A stretch of DNA of 64,000 nt from Microbacterium terricola (GTDB lineage Bacteria; Actinomycetota; Actinomycetes; Actinomycetales; Microbacteriaceae), in NCBI RefSeq assembly GCF_027943945.1, contig NZ_AP027141.1, positions 2,418,001 through 2,482,000 on the forward strand, read 5' to 3'. The notes beneath the pieces are model-generated. The model was not told the origin of the DNA. It saw only the letters and a program-made list of their open reading frames with translations, and made no database searches. The number at the start of each line of letters is the position of its first letter. The first letter of the stretch is position 1. Of this stretch, positions 23,524-31,808 are shown one piece after another. A program made the translations under genes and the position numbers.

Positions 23524-25107
23524 ATGCCCGACACCGCGCCCGCCACCCACGACGTCGTCATCGTCGGCGGAGGCCACAACGCCCTCGTCGCCGCGGCCTA
23601 CCTCGGCCGCGCCGGACTCCGTGTCGTCGTGCTCGAACGCCTGGGCCACCTCGGCGGAGCCGCCGTGTCGCAGCATCCGTGGTCCGGCGTCGACGCCCGC
23701 CTCTCGCGCTACTCGTACCTGGTGAGCCTGCTCCCCCGCCGCATCGTCGACGACCTCGGCCTGCGGGTCGAGCTTCGCCGGCGCCGCTACTCGTCGTACA
23801 CGCCCGACCCGGCCGACCCGTCGCGGGGCATCCTCGTCGACACGGCGGATGCTGCCGCCACCGCCGACTCGTTCGCCCGCACCACGGGCGACCGTGCCGA
23901 GTCCGACCGGTACGCCCGCTTCACCGACCGGCTGGTGCCGCTCGCGAAGACCCTGTTCCCGACGATGACCGAACCGCTGCTGACCGCCGCGGAGCAGCGG
24001 CGACGGCTCGGCGACGACGCCCTCTGGGACGACGTCGTGACGAACCCGCTCGGCGGGATGCTGCGCCGATCGCTCGCGACCGATCTCGCCCAGGGCATCG
24101 CCCTGACGGACGGGCTGATCGGCACGTTCGCGACCGCGGACGAGGCGAGTCTGCGGCAGAACAAGTGCTTCCTGTACCACGTCATCGGCGGCGGCACCGG
24201 CGACTGGGACGTCCCCGTGGGCGGCATGGGCCGGGTGAGCGCCGAGCTCGAGCGGGCTGCCCGCGACGCGGGCGCCGAGCTGCGCGTGGACGCCCCGGTC
24301 ACCGCGATCTCGCCCGACGGGGAGGTCGAGGTCGGCGGAGAGCGCCCGGAGACGCTGCGCGGGCGCCTCGTGCTGAGCGGAGTGGGTCCCGCCGTGCTGG
24401 CCCGACTGCTCGGCGAGGACGGCGACCCCACAGGCCCCGGTCCGGAGGGCGCCCAGGTGAAGGTGAACATGCTGCTGCGGCGGCTCCCCCGGCTGCGCGA
24501 CACCGCCGTCGCGCCGGAGGCGGCGTTCGCCGGCACCTTCCATGTCAATGAGACGATGAGCCAGCTCGACGCGGCGCACGCCCAGGCGGCGGGCGGCAGC
24601 ATCCCCGATCCCCTGCCCGCCGAGATCTACTGCCACTCGCTGACGGATCCGTCGATCCTCGGCCCCGAGCTGCGAGCCGAAGGTGCGCAGACGCTCACTC
24701 TGTTCGGGCTGCAGGCGCCGCACCGGCTCGTCGCGGATGCCGATGGGGATGCGGTGCGCTCCGCTCTGCTGGCCGCGGCGCAGCGGTCGCTCGACAGCGT
24801 GCTCGCCGAACCCATCGCCGACTGCCTCTACCTCGCACCCGACGGCACGCCGTGCATCGAGGCGCGGACGACCGCCGACCTGGAGCAGTCGCTCGGGATG
24901 GTCGGCGGCGACATCTTCCACGGCGAGCTGTCGTGGCCGTGGGCCGAAGACGGCGCCGACCTCGACGGCGCGGCCGCGCGCTGGGGCGTGGCGACCGCGC
25001 ACGACCGGGTGCTCCTGTGCGGCTCGGGCGCGCGGCGCGGCGGCGCGGTCAGCGGCCTCGGCGGGCACAACGCGGCGATGGCCGCGCTCGAGCTGCTCGG
25101 GCGCTGA
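23524..25107 (+). CDS. FAD-dependent phytoene-desaturase-like oxidoreductase (PYROXD2-like)
   Basis: 527 residues. The N-terminal dinucleotide fold VVIVGGGHNALVAAAYLGRAG, then GHLGGAAVS, a central GGGTGDWDVPVGGMG block and a C-terminal LCGSGARRGGAVSGLGGHNA FAD-binding end match the large CrtI/PYROXD2 branch. No carotenoid genes are adjacent, so a carotenoid substrate is unproven. TACCGT ends 7 nt before the ATG, another leaderless start. Confidence 0.88.
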   Translation: MPDTAPATHDVVIVGGGHNALVAAAYLGRAGLRVVVLERLGHLGGAAVSQHPWSGVDARLSRYSYLVSLLPRRIVDDLGLRVELRRRRYSSYTPDPADPSRGILVDTADAAATADSFARTTGDRAESDRYARFTDRLVPLAKTLFPTMTEPLLTAAEQRRRLGDDALWDDVVTNPLGGMLRRSLATDLAQGIALTDGLIGTFATADEASLRQNKCFLYHVIGGGTGDWDVPVGGMGRVSAELERAARDAGAELRVDAPVTAISPDGEVEVGGERPETLRGRLVLSGVGPAVLARLLGEDGDPTGPGPEGAQVKVNMLLRRLPRLRDTAVAPEAAFAGTFHVNETMSQLDAAHAQAAGGSIPDPLPAEIYCHSLTDPSILGPELRAEGAQTLTLFGLQAPHRLVADADGDAVRSALLAAAQRSLDSVLAEPIADCLYLAPDGTPCIEARTTADLEQSLGMVGGDIFHGELSWPWAEDGADLDGAAARWGVATAHDRVLLCGSGARRGGAVSGLGGHNAAMAALELLGR

Positions 25108-25113
25108 GCCCGG

Positions 25114-25992
25114 TCAGGGGCGCGGCGGCAGCGGGGGCGGCGGCGGGAAGCCCTCGTATCCCGGAGCCGACGACGTCTGCTGCGGCGCTTCGGGAGCGGG
25201 TGCGTGGACCGTCGGGTATCCCGTGTAGTACGCGTTCCAGTCCGGCGTGCCGTCGGGCATGACCGGCAGCGGCGTGTAGCCGTCGACGTACGTCGGCCAG
25301 GCCTGCTGCGGCGCGGGCGGCGCGGTCTGCACCGCCTGATGCGGGTGCGGCGCGAGCGGGCGCGGCTTGCGAGGCGCGAAGAGCGCGTTGACCAGCGGGA
25401 TGAGCGCGGTGCCGACCGCGGCGAGAATCGCGACGGCGACCACGATGCGCCAGTAGATGTCGAGGAACCGCACGTACTCCGACATCACGAGCGGCACGAT
25501 GAGGAGGGCGGCGAGTCCGACGACCAGCGCGATCGTGACGATGCCGACCACCTGGGTGAACGTCGTGCGGTGCCGCTCGAGCGCCTTCGAATAGAGGCGG
25601 ATGTGCAGCAGGGCCAGCTGGAGGATCAGCACGATCAGCAGGAACTGCATGAACCGGCCGATGCCGCCGAAGTAGTGGCGCTCGGGCATCCAGATGAACA
25701 CGGCGCCGATGATGAGCGCGACCACCCATGACCCCATGCTCGCCAGCGCGAACCAGGTGGGGCGGCGCGGCGCGAGGTGCGCCTCCAGGATCGAGATGCC
25801 GCCGAAGCCCGCGAGCAGCAGGATCGTGAGGAATGCCCGGCCGACGATGCCGTTCTGCGTGCCGATGAGCACCCACACCACGCACACGAGCGCGGCGGCG
25901 ATGAGCGCGCCGATCGCGACCCAGATCGCGGCGCGCAGCAACGGGCTCCGCTGCTCGTCGACGGTCGGCGGGTACGGTGCGGGCACGGTCAT
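25114..25992 (-). CDS. polytopic membrane protein with Pro-rich cytoplasmic tail
   Basis: 292 residues from the ATG at 25992 (AGAGGA upstream). About eight hydrophobic helices between 25 and 215, followed by a tail rich in Pro, Ala, Gln and Tyr (YTGYPTVHAPAPEAPQQ) that ends in PPPPPLPPRP. I do not recognise the family. Pro-rich tails of this type often mediate protein interactions. Convergent with the flavoprotein gene, 6 nt apart. Confidence 0.82.
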   Translation of the reverse strand: MTVPAPYPPTVDEQRSPLLRAAIWVAIGALIAAALVCVVWVLIGTQNGIVGRAFLTILLLAGFGGISILEAHLAPRRPTWFALASMGSWVVALIIGAVFIWMPERHYFGGIGRFMQFLLIVLILQLALLHIRLYSKALERHRTTFTQVVGIVTIALVVGLAALLIVPLVMSEYVRFLDIYWRIVVAVAILAAVGTALIPLVNALFAPRKPRPLAPHPHQAVQTAPPAPQQAWPTYVDGYTPLPVMPDGTPDWNAYYTGYPTVHAPAPEAPQQTSSAPGYEGFPPPPPLPPRP

Positions 25993-26074
25993 GGCGATCC
26001 TCTCCGGCAAGGGCATGTGCCCTCATCCTGGCATGGTGCCATGCTGGAGCAACCTCGACCACGAAGGAGTGCGC

Positions 26075-26293
26075 ATGCCCGGCAAGTTCGACCTCACGAC
26101 TACGACACTCGAGCAGCTGCTGGCCGATCCGGAGTCTCGGGCCATCCTCGCGGAGCTCGCTCCCGGTCTCGCCGACGACCCGATGCTCGGCTTCGTGAAG
26201 GCGATGCCCGTCGAGCAGGTGCTCGCACTCGCGGGAGGCCAGCTGGATCCCGCCGTCGTCGCTCAGCTCAAGGAGCGCATCGGCGCGCTGTAG
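26075..26293 (+). CDS. small helical protein of unknown function
   Basis: 72 residues, MPGKFDLTTTTLEQLLADPE to LDPAVVAQLKERIGAL, preceded by GAAGGAG. It resembles the short helical C-terminal module found in some actinobacterial beta-glucosidases (LLADPESRAILAELAPGL and PMLGFVKAMPVEQVLALAGG), here as a free-standing protein. No catalytic residues. Followed 22 nt later by a strong terminator. Confidence 0.72.
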   Translation: MPGKFDLTTTTLEQLLADPESRAILAELAPGLADDPMLGFVKAMPVEQVLALAGGQLDPAVVAQLKERIGAL

Positions 26294-26315
26294 CCGCCGC
26301 ATCCGCGCCTGACAC

Positions 26316-26348
26316 GCAAGAAGCCCCCGTCGAGCGGGGGCTTCTTGC
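26316..26348. terminator. strong bidirectional terminator hairpin
   Basis: Perfect 14-bp stem GCAAGAAGCCCCCG / CGGGGGCTTCTTGC with 5-nt loop. It closes both the small gene on the plus strand and tRNA-Tyr on the minus strand, 3 nt beyond its CCA end. Confidence 0.88.
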
Positions 26349-26351
26349 GAT

Positions 26352-26436
26352 TGGTGGCGAGTGAGGGATTCGAACCCCCGAATGCTGAGCAGTCTGATTT
26401 ACAGTCAGATCCCTTTGGCCGCTTGGGTAACTCGCC
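26352..26436 (-). tRNA. tRNA-Tyr (GTA)
   Basis: 85 nt including an encoded CCA (26352-26354). Acceptor GGCGAGT pairs with ACTCGCC. The anticodon loop is TGTAAAT-like with GTA, there is a long class II variable arm, and the T arm contains GGTTCGAATCC. A minus-strand promoter with TAATAT lies about 50 nt upstream (near 26490). Confidence 0.95.
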
Positions 26437-26525
26437 AGGCGCGCACCCGCCCGGCTTTTGCAGTCGATCGGAGGCGCGATCACCTATATTACTCTGCGCC
26501 GGGCGATGCCACGAACCACGATCGC

Positions 26526-27437
26526 TCAGGTGCCGAGACGGTCGAGATCCATGCCCTCGACCGCCGACGGCAGACGCAGCAGCGCACCCTCGAACCGGCA
26601 GGTCGCCGCTGCGACGTCCATCGCCTGCTGCAGCACCTCGCCCCACGCGTCCGCGCCGTCCGGGGTCGCCTCGAGCAACCAGGCGATGGTCGCCGCGAAT
26701 GCTGCGTCGCCCGCTCCCATGGTGTCGACGATCGCGCCGGGCAGGTCCGAGATCGGGCGGGTGACCGCATCCGTCCCCGCTTCGATGGTGGCGCCGCCGG
26801 CGCCCTCCGTCGCGAGCACGGCGGCTGCGCCCAGGCTGATGACCCGCTCGCGCAGCCAGTCGAGCGGCTCGCCGTAGAGCAGCGCCGCGTCGTCGTCGCC
26901 GACCTTGACGAGCTCGGCGCGCGCGGCGAGCGACTCGAACCCGCGCACGAACTCGGCGCGGTCGCTCAGCATCCCGGCCCGAGGATTCGGGTCGATCGCG
27001 AGGCGTGCGCCCTCGCAGGCCTGCGCGAGCTCGAGCGTCTGCGCGACGTCGTCGAACGGGTAGCAGCTCACCGCGACGACGGGGGCGGCGGCGATCGCAG
27101 CGCGCTCCCGGTCGCCGAAGTGGATGCGGCGGCCCTTCGCCGCGACGTTGAACTCGTACTGCGGCTCACCGCCGCCGCTGCGCACGCTGACCGCGCGTGA
27201 GCTGCCGTGCGGGCCCCGCGTCTCGATCAGCTCGACGCCGAAGTCGCCGAGGAAGGCACGGATCCGCTCCCCCGCCTCGTCGTCGCCGACCATCGCGATG
27301 AGCGCCGCCGGAACGCCGAGGCGGGTGAGGCCGACGGCGACGTTGAGCGCTGCGCCGCCGACGAACTCCCGGACGCCGCGGTCGTCGCGCAGCTCGTCGA
27401 TCAGCGCGTCGCCCACGACGACGACGGGGGCGGTCAT
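26526..27437 (-). CDS. PfkB-family carbohydrate kinase
   Basis: 303 residues. PfkB signature 1 is seen as FVGGAALNVAVGLTRLG and signature 2 as DTMGAGDAAFAATIAWLLE, with the catalytic Asp in GAGD. The family phosphorylates fructose, ribose, adenosine or similar; specificity is not clear. The ATG overlaps the stop of the FBP-domain gene by 4 nt, so the two are coupled. Confidence 0.93.
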   Translation of the reverse strand: MTAPVVVVGDALIDELRDDRGVREFVGGAALNVAVGLTRLGVPAALIAMVGDDEAGERIRAFLGDFGVELIETRGPHGSSRAVSVRSGGGEPQYEFNVAAKGRRIHFGDRERAAIAAAPVVAVSCYPFDDVAQTLELAQACEGARLAIDPNPRAGMLSDRAEFVRGFESLAARAELVKVGDDDAALLYGEPLDWLRERVISLGAAAVLATEGAGGATIEAGTDAVTRPISDLPGAIVDTMGAGDAAFAATIAWLLEATPDGADAWGEVLQQAMDVAAATCRFEGALLRLPSAVEGMDLDRLGT

Positions 27438-27934
27438 GCCCGGCTCCGCGCGGTCTCGGCGACCTGCTGCACGAAGGCCTCGGCGCGGCGCCGGGTGCCG
27501 TCGATCCGGCGGTCGACGCTCGCCCGCACCTCGTTCGGCGCCAGCGGGGCGGCCAGCCGGACGTTCTCGTGGCAGGACAGGTCGGCGCAGAGGTAGGTGC
27601 CGACGCTGTCGCCGTGCTCCCCCGCCGACCCGGCCTTGCGGGCTGAGAACAGCGACACCTGGTCGGCCGGCTGCATCGTGTGGCACACGTTGCACATCGC
27701 CGACCGGGCGCGCGAGCTGCCCTCGGCGGCGCGCAGGGCGATGCCCGTCGGCTCGCCGTCGATCTCAGCGACCACGTAGCCACGGCCGCGCGTGCGCGGG
27801 TCGCGCCACGCGAAGAAGTCGAGGTGGTCCCAGTCGAGCAGCACGAAGTCGTGGGGCAGCTCCATGAGCCGCAGGTCGTCCGGCGAGGCGTTCACGATCG
27901 ACGCCCGCACTTGTGCTTCGGTGAGCGGTCGCAT
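27434..27934 (-). CDS. FBP-domain (FusB-like) zinc-finger protein
   Basis: 166 residues. The C-terminal treble-clef has CNVCH and CADLSCHENVR (C-x2-C and C-x4-C), as in the FBP domain of FusB/elongation-factor-G-binding proteins. In Firmicutes such proteins release stalled EF-G; resistance should not be assumed here. TAGACT ends 6 nt before the ATG (leaderless). First gene of a two-gene unit with the PfkB kinase. Confidence 0.9.
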   Translation of the reverse strand: MRPLTEAQVRASIVNASPDDLRLMELPHDFVLLDWDHLDFFAWRDPRTRGRGYVVAEIDGEPTGIALRAAEGSSRARSAMCNVCHTMQPADQVSLFSARKAGSAGEHGDSVGTYLCADLSCHENVRLAAPLAPNEVRASVDRRIDGTRRRAEAFVQQVAETARSRA

Positions 27935-28018
27935 CGCCCCAGTCTACGAACGCCGTGTCCGCACGGGCAGGGGGCGATGACGGATGCTGCGCCGAGAGGC
28001 CGTGGCTAGACTCGGCGC

Positions 28019-28507
28019 ATGGCTGATTCATCCTTCGACATCGTGAGCAAGGTCGACCACCAGGAGGCCGAGAACGCGCTGAACCAGGCCCGCAAGGAGA
28101 TCGAGCAGCGCTACGACTTCAAGGGGACCGGCGCGTCGGTCGAGTGGAGCGGCGAGTCGGTGCTCATCAAGGCGAGCACCGAGGAGCGCGCCAAGGCGGT
28201 GCTCGACGTCTTCCAGTCCAAGCTGATCAAGCGCGGCATCTCGCTGAAGAGCCTCGAGTCGGGCGAGCCCTTCGCCAGCGGCAAGGAGTTCCGCATCCTC
28301 TCGACGATCAAGGACGGCATCTCGTCCGAGAACGCCAAGAAGATCGGCAAGATCATCCGCGACGAGGGCCCCAAGTCGGTCAAGTCGCAGATCCAGGGCG
28401 ACGAGCTGCGCGTGCAGTCCAAGAGCCGCGACGACCTGCAGGAAGTGCAGCGCCTGCTCAAGGCCGCCGACCTCGACGTCGACCTGCAGTTCGTCAACTA
28501 CCGGTAA
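28019..28507 (+). CDS. YajQ-family nucleotide-binding protein
   Basis: 162 residues, full-length match to Yaj[34 protein letters not shown] and [21 protein letters not shown]. Two RNP-like ferredoxin folds. Some homologues bind cyclic di-GMP and act with transcription factors. TAGACT ends 6 nt before the ATG, so translation is probably leaderless. Confidence 0.95.
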   Translation: MADSSFDIVSKVDHQEAENALNQARKEIEQRYDFKGTGASVEWSGESVLIKASTEERAKAVLDVFQSKLIKRGISLKSLESGEPFASGKEFRILSTIKDGISSENAKKIGKIIRDEGPKSVKSQIQGDELRVQSKSRDDLQEVQRLLKAADLDVDLQFVNYR

Positions 28508-28510
28508 GCG

Positions 28511-28615
28511 TCAGCGGCGCCTGCTGCGACCGGCAGCGACGCCCATGCCGATCGTGGCGAGCAGCAGCAGCATCCCTGCCGCGAGGATGACGTACACCTC
28601 GACGGATTCGTCCAT
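28511..28615 (-). CDS. 34-residue single-pass membrane protein
   Basis: A very short open frame that reads as a plausible protein: an acidic start MDESVEVY, one hydrophobic helix VILAAGMLLLLATIGMGVAA, and a basic end GRSRRR, the charge pattern of an N-out/C-in small membrane protein. A TACGGT -10 box ends exactly 6 nt before the ATG, the same leaderless architecture as its larger neighbours, which supports expression. Convergent with yajQ, 3 nt away. Function unknown. Confidence 0.62.
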   Translation of the reverse strand: MDESVEVYVILAAGMLLLLATIGMGVAAGRSRRR

Positions 28616-28937
28616 GCCGTCACCGTAGCGCTCCCCGCGCACCCTGCGCGTGGCCGATCGGTGACCACCGCATGTCCATTCACCCCGCCCCGGCCCCGCC
28701 GGTAACCCGGCCGGTTCACCTCTACCGGGTCCCCGAACCCCGTTCCAACCCGTTCACCTGTCGCAATCGGCGGCAGAACGCGCAGATTGCGACAGGCGAA
28801 GGGGCCGACCCGTGCTGGGCTCACCCCCCGCAGCGAAACAGGGCGCCGTCGCGCTATCCGAGCGGCATCGTGCCGTCAAGCCCCTCGTCCCTCCGCCACC
28901 GCGGGCGCAAAGTGGATGCTGGACGAGAGGACACGCC
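28616..28937. other. 322-nt intergenic region
   Basis: Lies between the 34-residue membrane protein (minus) and a hypothetical acidic protein (plus). It contains the divergent -10 box at 28622-28627 and a long hairpin at 28757-28796. No further open frame of good coding quality is seen. A GAGAGGA ribosome-binding site for the next gene is at its right end. Confidence 0.6.
28757..28796. repeat. long intergenic hairpin, element A
   Basis: Perfect 12-bp arms CCTGTCGCAATC / GATTGCGACAGG with a 16-nt loop rich in GGCGGC and CGCG. No T-tract. Its layout (long stem, 16-nt loop) is shared with the hairpin at 44733-44796 although the stems are unrelated. Confidence 0.65.
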
Positions 28938-29396
28938 ATGAGCGACCCCCGAGACGACAGCATCTCCACCACTGAGAACGAGTTCGAGGCGCCGGGCGCG
29001 AACTATCCCGACAGCGGCAAGGCCGACGCCGCTCCACGCGACGAGCCGCCCTTCGAGCCCGCGACCCCCATCGACGTCCCGGTGGAGACGACTCTCCCCG
29101 AGGGTGCGGATCCCCGCGACCACCACGGCCAGGACGGCACCCGCAACACGCTCACCGCCGGGCAGGCCCAGCACGAGATGGCCGGTCAGGCCGAGCAGAA
29201 CGTGCCCGTGATGTCGCAGAACAACGCCACCGAGGACGAGAAGTTCGACGGCATCGTCGCGCAGACGCGCATGGACGTCGCCAACGAGCCGCTCGACCGC
29301 ATCGCCGAGGTGCTGCACCAGCGCCTCGAGCAGGCCGGCATCTCGCTCTCCGACGAGGAGATCGGCCGACTCGCCGAGCGCGTCGCCGCTCCATGA
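28938..29396 (+). CDS. acidic hypothetical protein
   Basis: 152 residues, MSDPRDDSISTTENEFEAPG at the start and a helical C-terminus LDRIAEVLHQRLEQAGISLS. The first 90 residues are disordered-looking and rich in Asp, Glu, Pro and Asn. No signal peptide. GAGAGGA supports the ATG. I do not recognise a family beyond similar unnamed actinobacterial proteins. Confidence 0.8.
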   Translation: MSDPRDDSISTTENEFEAPGANYPDSGKADAAPRDEPPFEPATPIDVPVETTLPEGADPRDHHGQDGTRNTLTAGQAQHEMAGQAEQNVPVMSQNNATEDEKFDGIVAQTRMDVANEPLDRIAEVLHQRLEQAGISLSDEEIGRLAERVAAP

Positions 29397-29408
29397 CCCA
29401 CGCTCGGC

Positions 29409-30374
29409 TCAGAGCACGCCGGTGACCCAGCGCCGCAGCATCCGGTAGGCGCTCGCGCGCGGCTCCGGCCGCGACAGGAAGACGTCGTGAATGGCGCCGT
29501 CGATGCGGCCGATCGTGACGATGGAGCCGAGGCGAGTGGCTGCTCTCGCGATGTCGTCGACGACGAGGACCGAGTCCGACGACGTCATCTCCTCACGCCA
29601 GCTCAGCGGGGGCGTCGTGCGGGTCGAGAGGAGCACGAGCGCGGGGCATCCCACCTCGATCCGCGCGGCGACGCGGCGGTGGCCTTCGAGGATCGCGGCG
29701 AACCAGCCCGGATGCGTCGGAAAGCCCTGCGGCGGGCGCCACGCCGACTGATAGCCCGGGACGGGCAGCGCCCCGACCTCGGTCTGCGCCCGGGTGTAGA
29801 AGCCGAGATCGAGGACCGGGTGGGTTCCGAGCGGGTCGAAGCGCGCCCGCACCCCCACGATCGGGGCGAGGGTCTGACGGGCGATCGCGCCGATCTGCAG
29901 CTCGAGCCACGGGCTGTTCAGCACGAGCGCGTCGGCGGCCCGCGCATGCCGCGAGGCCCACAGCGCCAGGATGAGGCCGCCGGTGGAATGCCCCTGCAGC
30001 ACCAGGCGCCGGCCCGAGTCCATCTCGGCTCGCGCCGCGGCGATGTCCTCGTCGTACGTCTCGAGGTCGGTGATGTACCCCGGGGTCTGCCCGTCGCGCA
30101 GGCTGCGCCCGTACTTGCGCAGGTCGAGCGCGTAGAAGCGCGCGCCGAGGTCGTTCCAGAACTTCGCGACCTCGGTCTGGAAGAAGTAGTCCGACCAGCC
30201 GTGGACGTAGAGCACGTCGACGTCGCGCAGCGGCCCGTGACCGAGACCCAGGAAGGACCGCGGCAGTCGGCGGACGAGAGTCGCGACGACCGGGCCCTCG
30301 GCATCAGCCTCGAGGGGCAGCGTCAGCTGCTCGAACCCGTCGCCGAGCAGGTCGGGCTGCCATGCTCCGGTCAT
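29409..30374 (-). CDS. alpha/beta hydrolase (serine aminopeptidase/lysophospholipase-like)
   Basis: 321 residues. LYVHGWSDYFFQ oxyanion-hole region, DLRKYGRS, nucleophile elbow GHSTGG, and the terminal IDGAIHDVFLS with the catalytic His. This fits the Hydrolase_4 (S33-like) family of monoacylglycerol or lysophospholipid hydrolases. TAGGCT ends 6 nt before the ATG (leaderless). Precedes the ferredoxin reductase gene end on the same strand but has its own promoter. Confidence 0.92.
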   Translation of the reverse strand: MTGAWQPDLLGDGFEQLTLPLEADAEGPVVATLVRRLPRSFLGLGHGPLRDVDVLYVHGWSDYFFQTEVAKFWNDLGARFYALDLRKYGRSLRDGQTPGYITDLETYDEDIAAARAEMDSGRRLVLQGHSTGGLILALWASRHARAADALVLNSPWLELQIGAIARQTLAPIVGVRARFDPLGTHPVLDLGFYTRAQTEVGALPVPGYQSAWRPPQGFPTHPGWFAAILEGHRRVAARIEVGCPALVLLSTRTTPPLSWREEMTSSDSVLVVDDIARAATRLGSIVTIGRIDGAIHDVFLSRPEPRASAYRMLRRWVTGVL

Positions 30375-30391
30375 GGCGCCAGCCTAAGGGG

Positions 30392-31765
30392 CTACTCTCC
30401 CCGCGAGACGCGCACCATGTCTTCGCGCGGCACGACCTTGACCCGCGCACGCTCCTGCGGCGCTCCGAGCCCGATCTCGTGGGCGTCGAGACGGTGCCAG
30501 CCGTCGAGGTCGGTCCAGCGCGCACCTCGCTCGGCCAGCAGGGCGGGGATCGCCTCCGGCGAGGGATCGGCGGGAGTCCACCACGAGCCCTGGTCGTTGA
30601 TGACGTGGCTGATGGTCTCCATCGCGTCGGACTTCGTGTGGCCGATGAGTCCCACCGGTCCGCGCTTGATCCAGCCCGTGGCGTAGACGCCCGGTACCCG
30701 CTCGTTGGAGTCCTGCCGCAGCGCCTGGCCCTCGTGGTTGGGAATGACGCCGTGGCGCTTGTCGAACGGGATGCCCGGCAGCGGCGAGCCGAAGTAGCCC
30801 ACCGCGCGGTACAGCGACTGGATCGCCACTTCGCGGATCTCGCCGGTGCCCACGACGCCGCCCTGGCCGTCCGGCGCGGTGCGCTCCCAGCGCAGCGCGG
30901 CGACCCGGCCCTGGTCGTCGGTGACGACCTCGAGCGGCTTCGCCCAGAAGTGCAGGTGCAGCCGGCGCGACGCCGTGCCGCCGGCGTTGTTGACGGAGTC
31001 GCGCTTTCGCCACGACTGCAGCACGCGGTCGATGACCAGCACCTGCTTGTTGCTGGCGATCGCCGCCTTCGACGCCTCGTCGTAGTCGAAGTCCTCGTCG
31101 TAGACGACCATGTCGACGTCGCGCAGCTCGCCGAGCTCACGCAGCTCGAGCGGCGTGAACTTCACCTGCGCGGGACCGCGCCGGCCGAACACGTGCACAT
31201 CGGTGACCTGGGATGCGGCCAGCCCGGCGTGGACGTTGTCGGGGATCTCGGTGACCAGCAGATCCTCTGCATGCTTGGCCAGCATCCGCGAGATGTCGAG
31301 CGCCACGTTGCCGTTGCCGATGACGGCGACGGATGCGGCGTCCAGCGGCCATTCGCGCGGCACATCGGGGTGTCCGTCGAACCAGCTCACGAAGTCCGCG
31401 GCGCCGTACGAGCCGACGGCGTCGATGCCGGGGATGTCGAGGTCGGTGTCGCGGATCGCGCCGGTGGCGAAGATGACCGCGTGGTAGTGCCGCTTGAGGT
31501 CGTCGAGGGTGATGTCCTCTCCGTAGCGGACGTTGCCGAACAGGCGGATGTCGCCACGGTCGAGCACCTCGCGCAGCGCCGTGATGATGCCCTTGATGCG
31601 CGGATGGTCGGGCGCGACGCCGTAGCGGACCAGCCCGTACGGCGCGGGGAGCTGCTCGAACAGGTCGATCGAGACGTCGAACTTCCGCTCTGCCTTCAGC
31701 AGGATGTCGGCCGCGTAGATGCCGGCGGGGCCTGCGCCGACGATGGCCAGCCTGAGCTTGGTCAT
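30392..31765 (-). CDS. fprA: ferredoxin/adrenodoxin-NADP+ reductase (FprA-type)
   Basis: 457 residues. FAD motif AIVGAGPAGIYAADIL, LPAPYGLVRYGVAPDHPRIK, NADP motif VAVIGNGNVALDISRML, and YATGWIKRGPVGLIGHTKSD are diagnostic of the FprA/adrenodoxin-reductase family, which passes electrons from NADPH to ferredoxins. AAAGGAA precedes the ATG. The polyprenyl synthase gene lies 43 nt upstream on the same strand. Confidence 0.94.
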   Translation of the reverse strand: MTKLRLAIVGAGPAGIYAADILLKAERKFDVSIDLFEQLPAPYGLVRYGVAPDHPRIKGIITALREVLDRGDIRLFGNVRYGEDITLDDLKRHYHAVIFATGAIRDTDLDIPGIDAVGSYGAADFVSWFDGHPDVPREWPLDAASVAVIGNGNVALDISRMLAKHAEDLLVTEIPDNVHAGLAASQVTDVHVFGRRGPAQVKFTPLELRELGELRDVDMVVYDEDFDYDEASKAAIASNKQVLVIDRVLQSWRKRDSVNNAGGTASRRLHLHFWAKPLEVVTDDQGRVAALRWERTAPDGQGGVVGTGEIREVAIQSLYRAVGYFGSPLPGIPFDKRHGVIPNHEGQALRQDSNERVPGVYATGWIKRGPVGLIGHTKSDAMETISHVINDQGSWWTPADPSPEAIPALLAERGARWTDLDGWHRLDAHEIGLGAPQERARVKVVPREDMVRVSRGE

Positions 31766-31808
31766 GGTGGTTCCTTTCACTCCGCTCCCCGACCCGGTCG
31801 GGGGCAGG

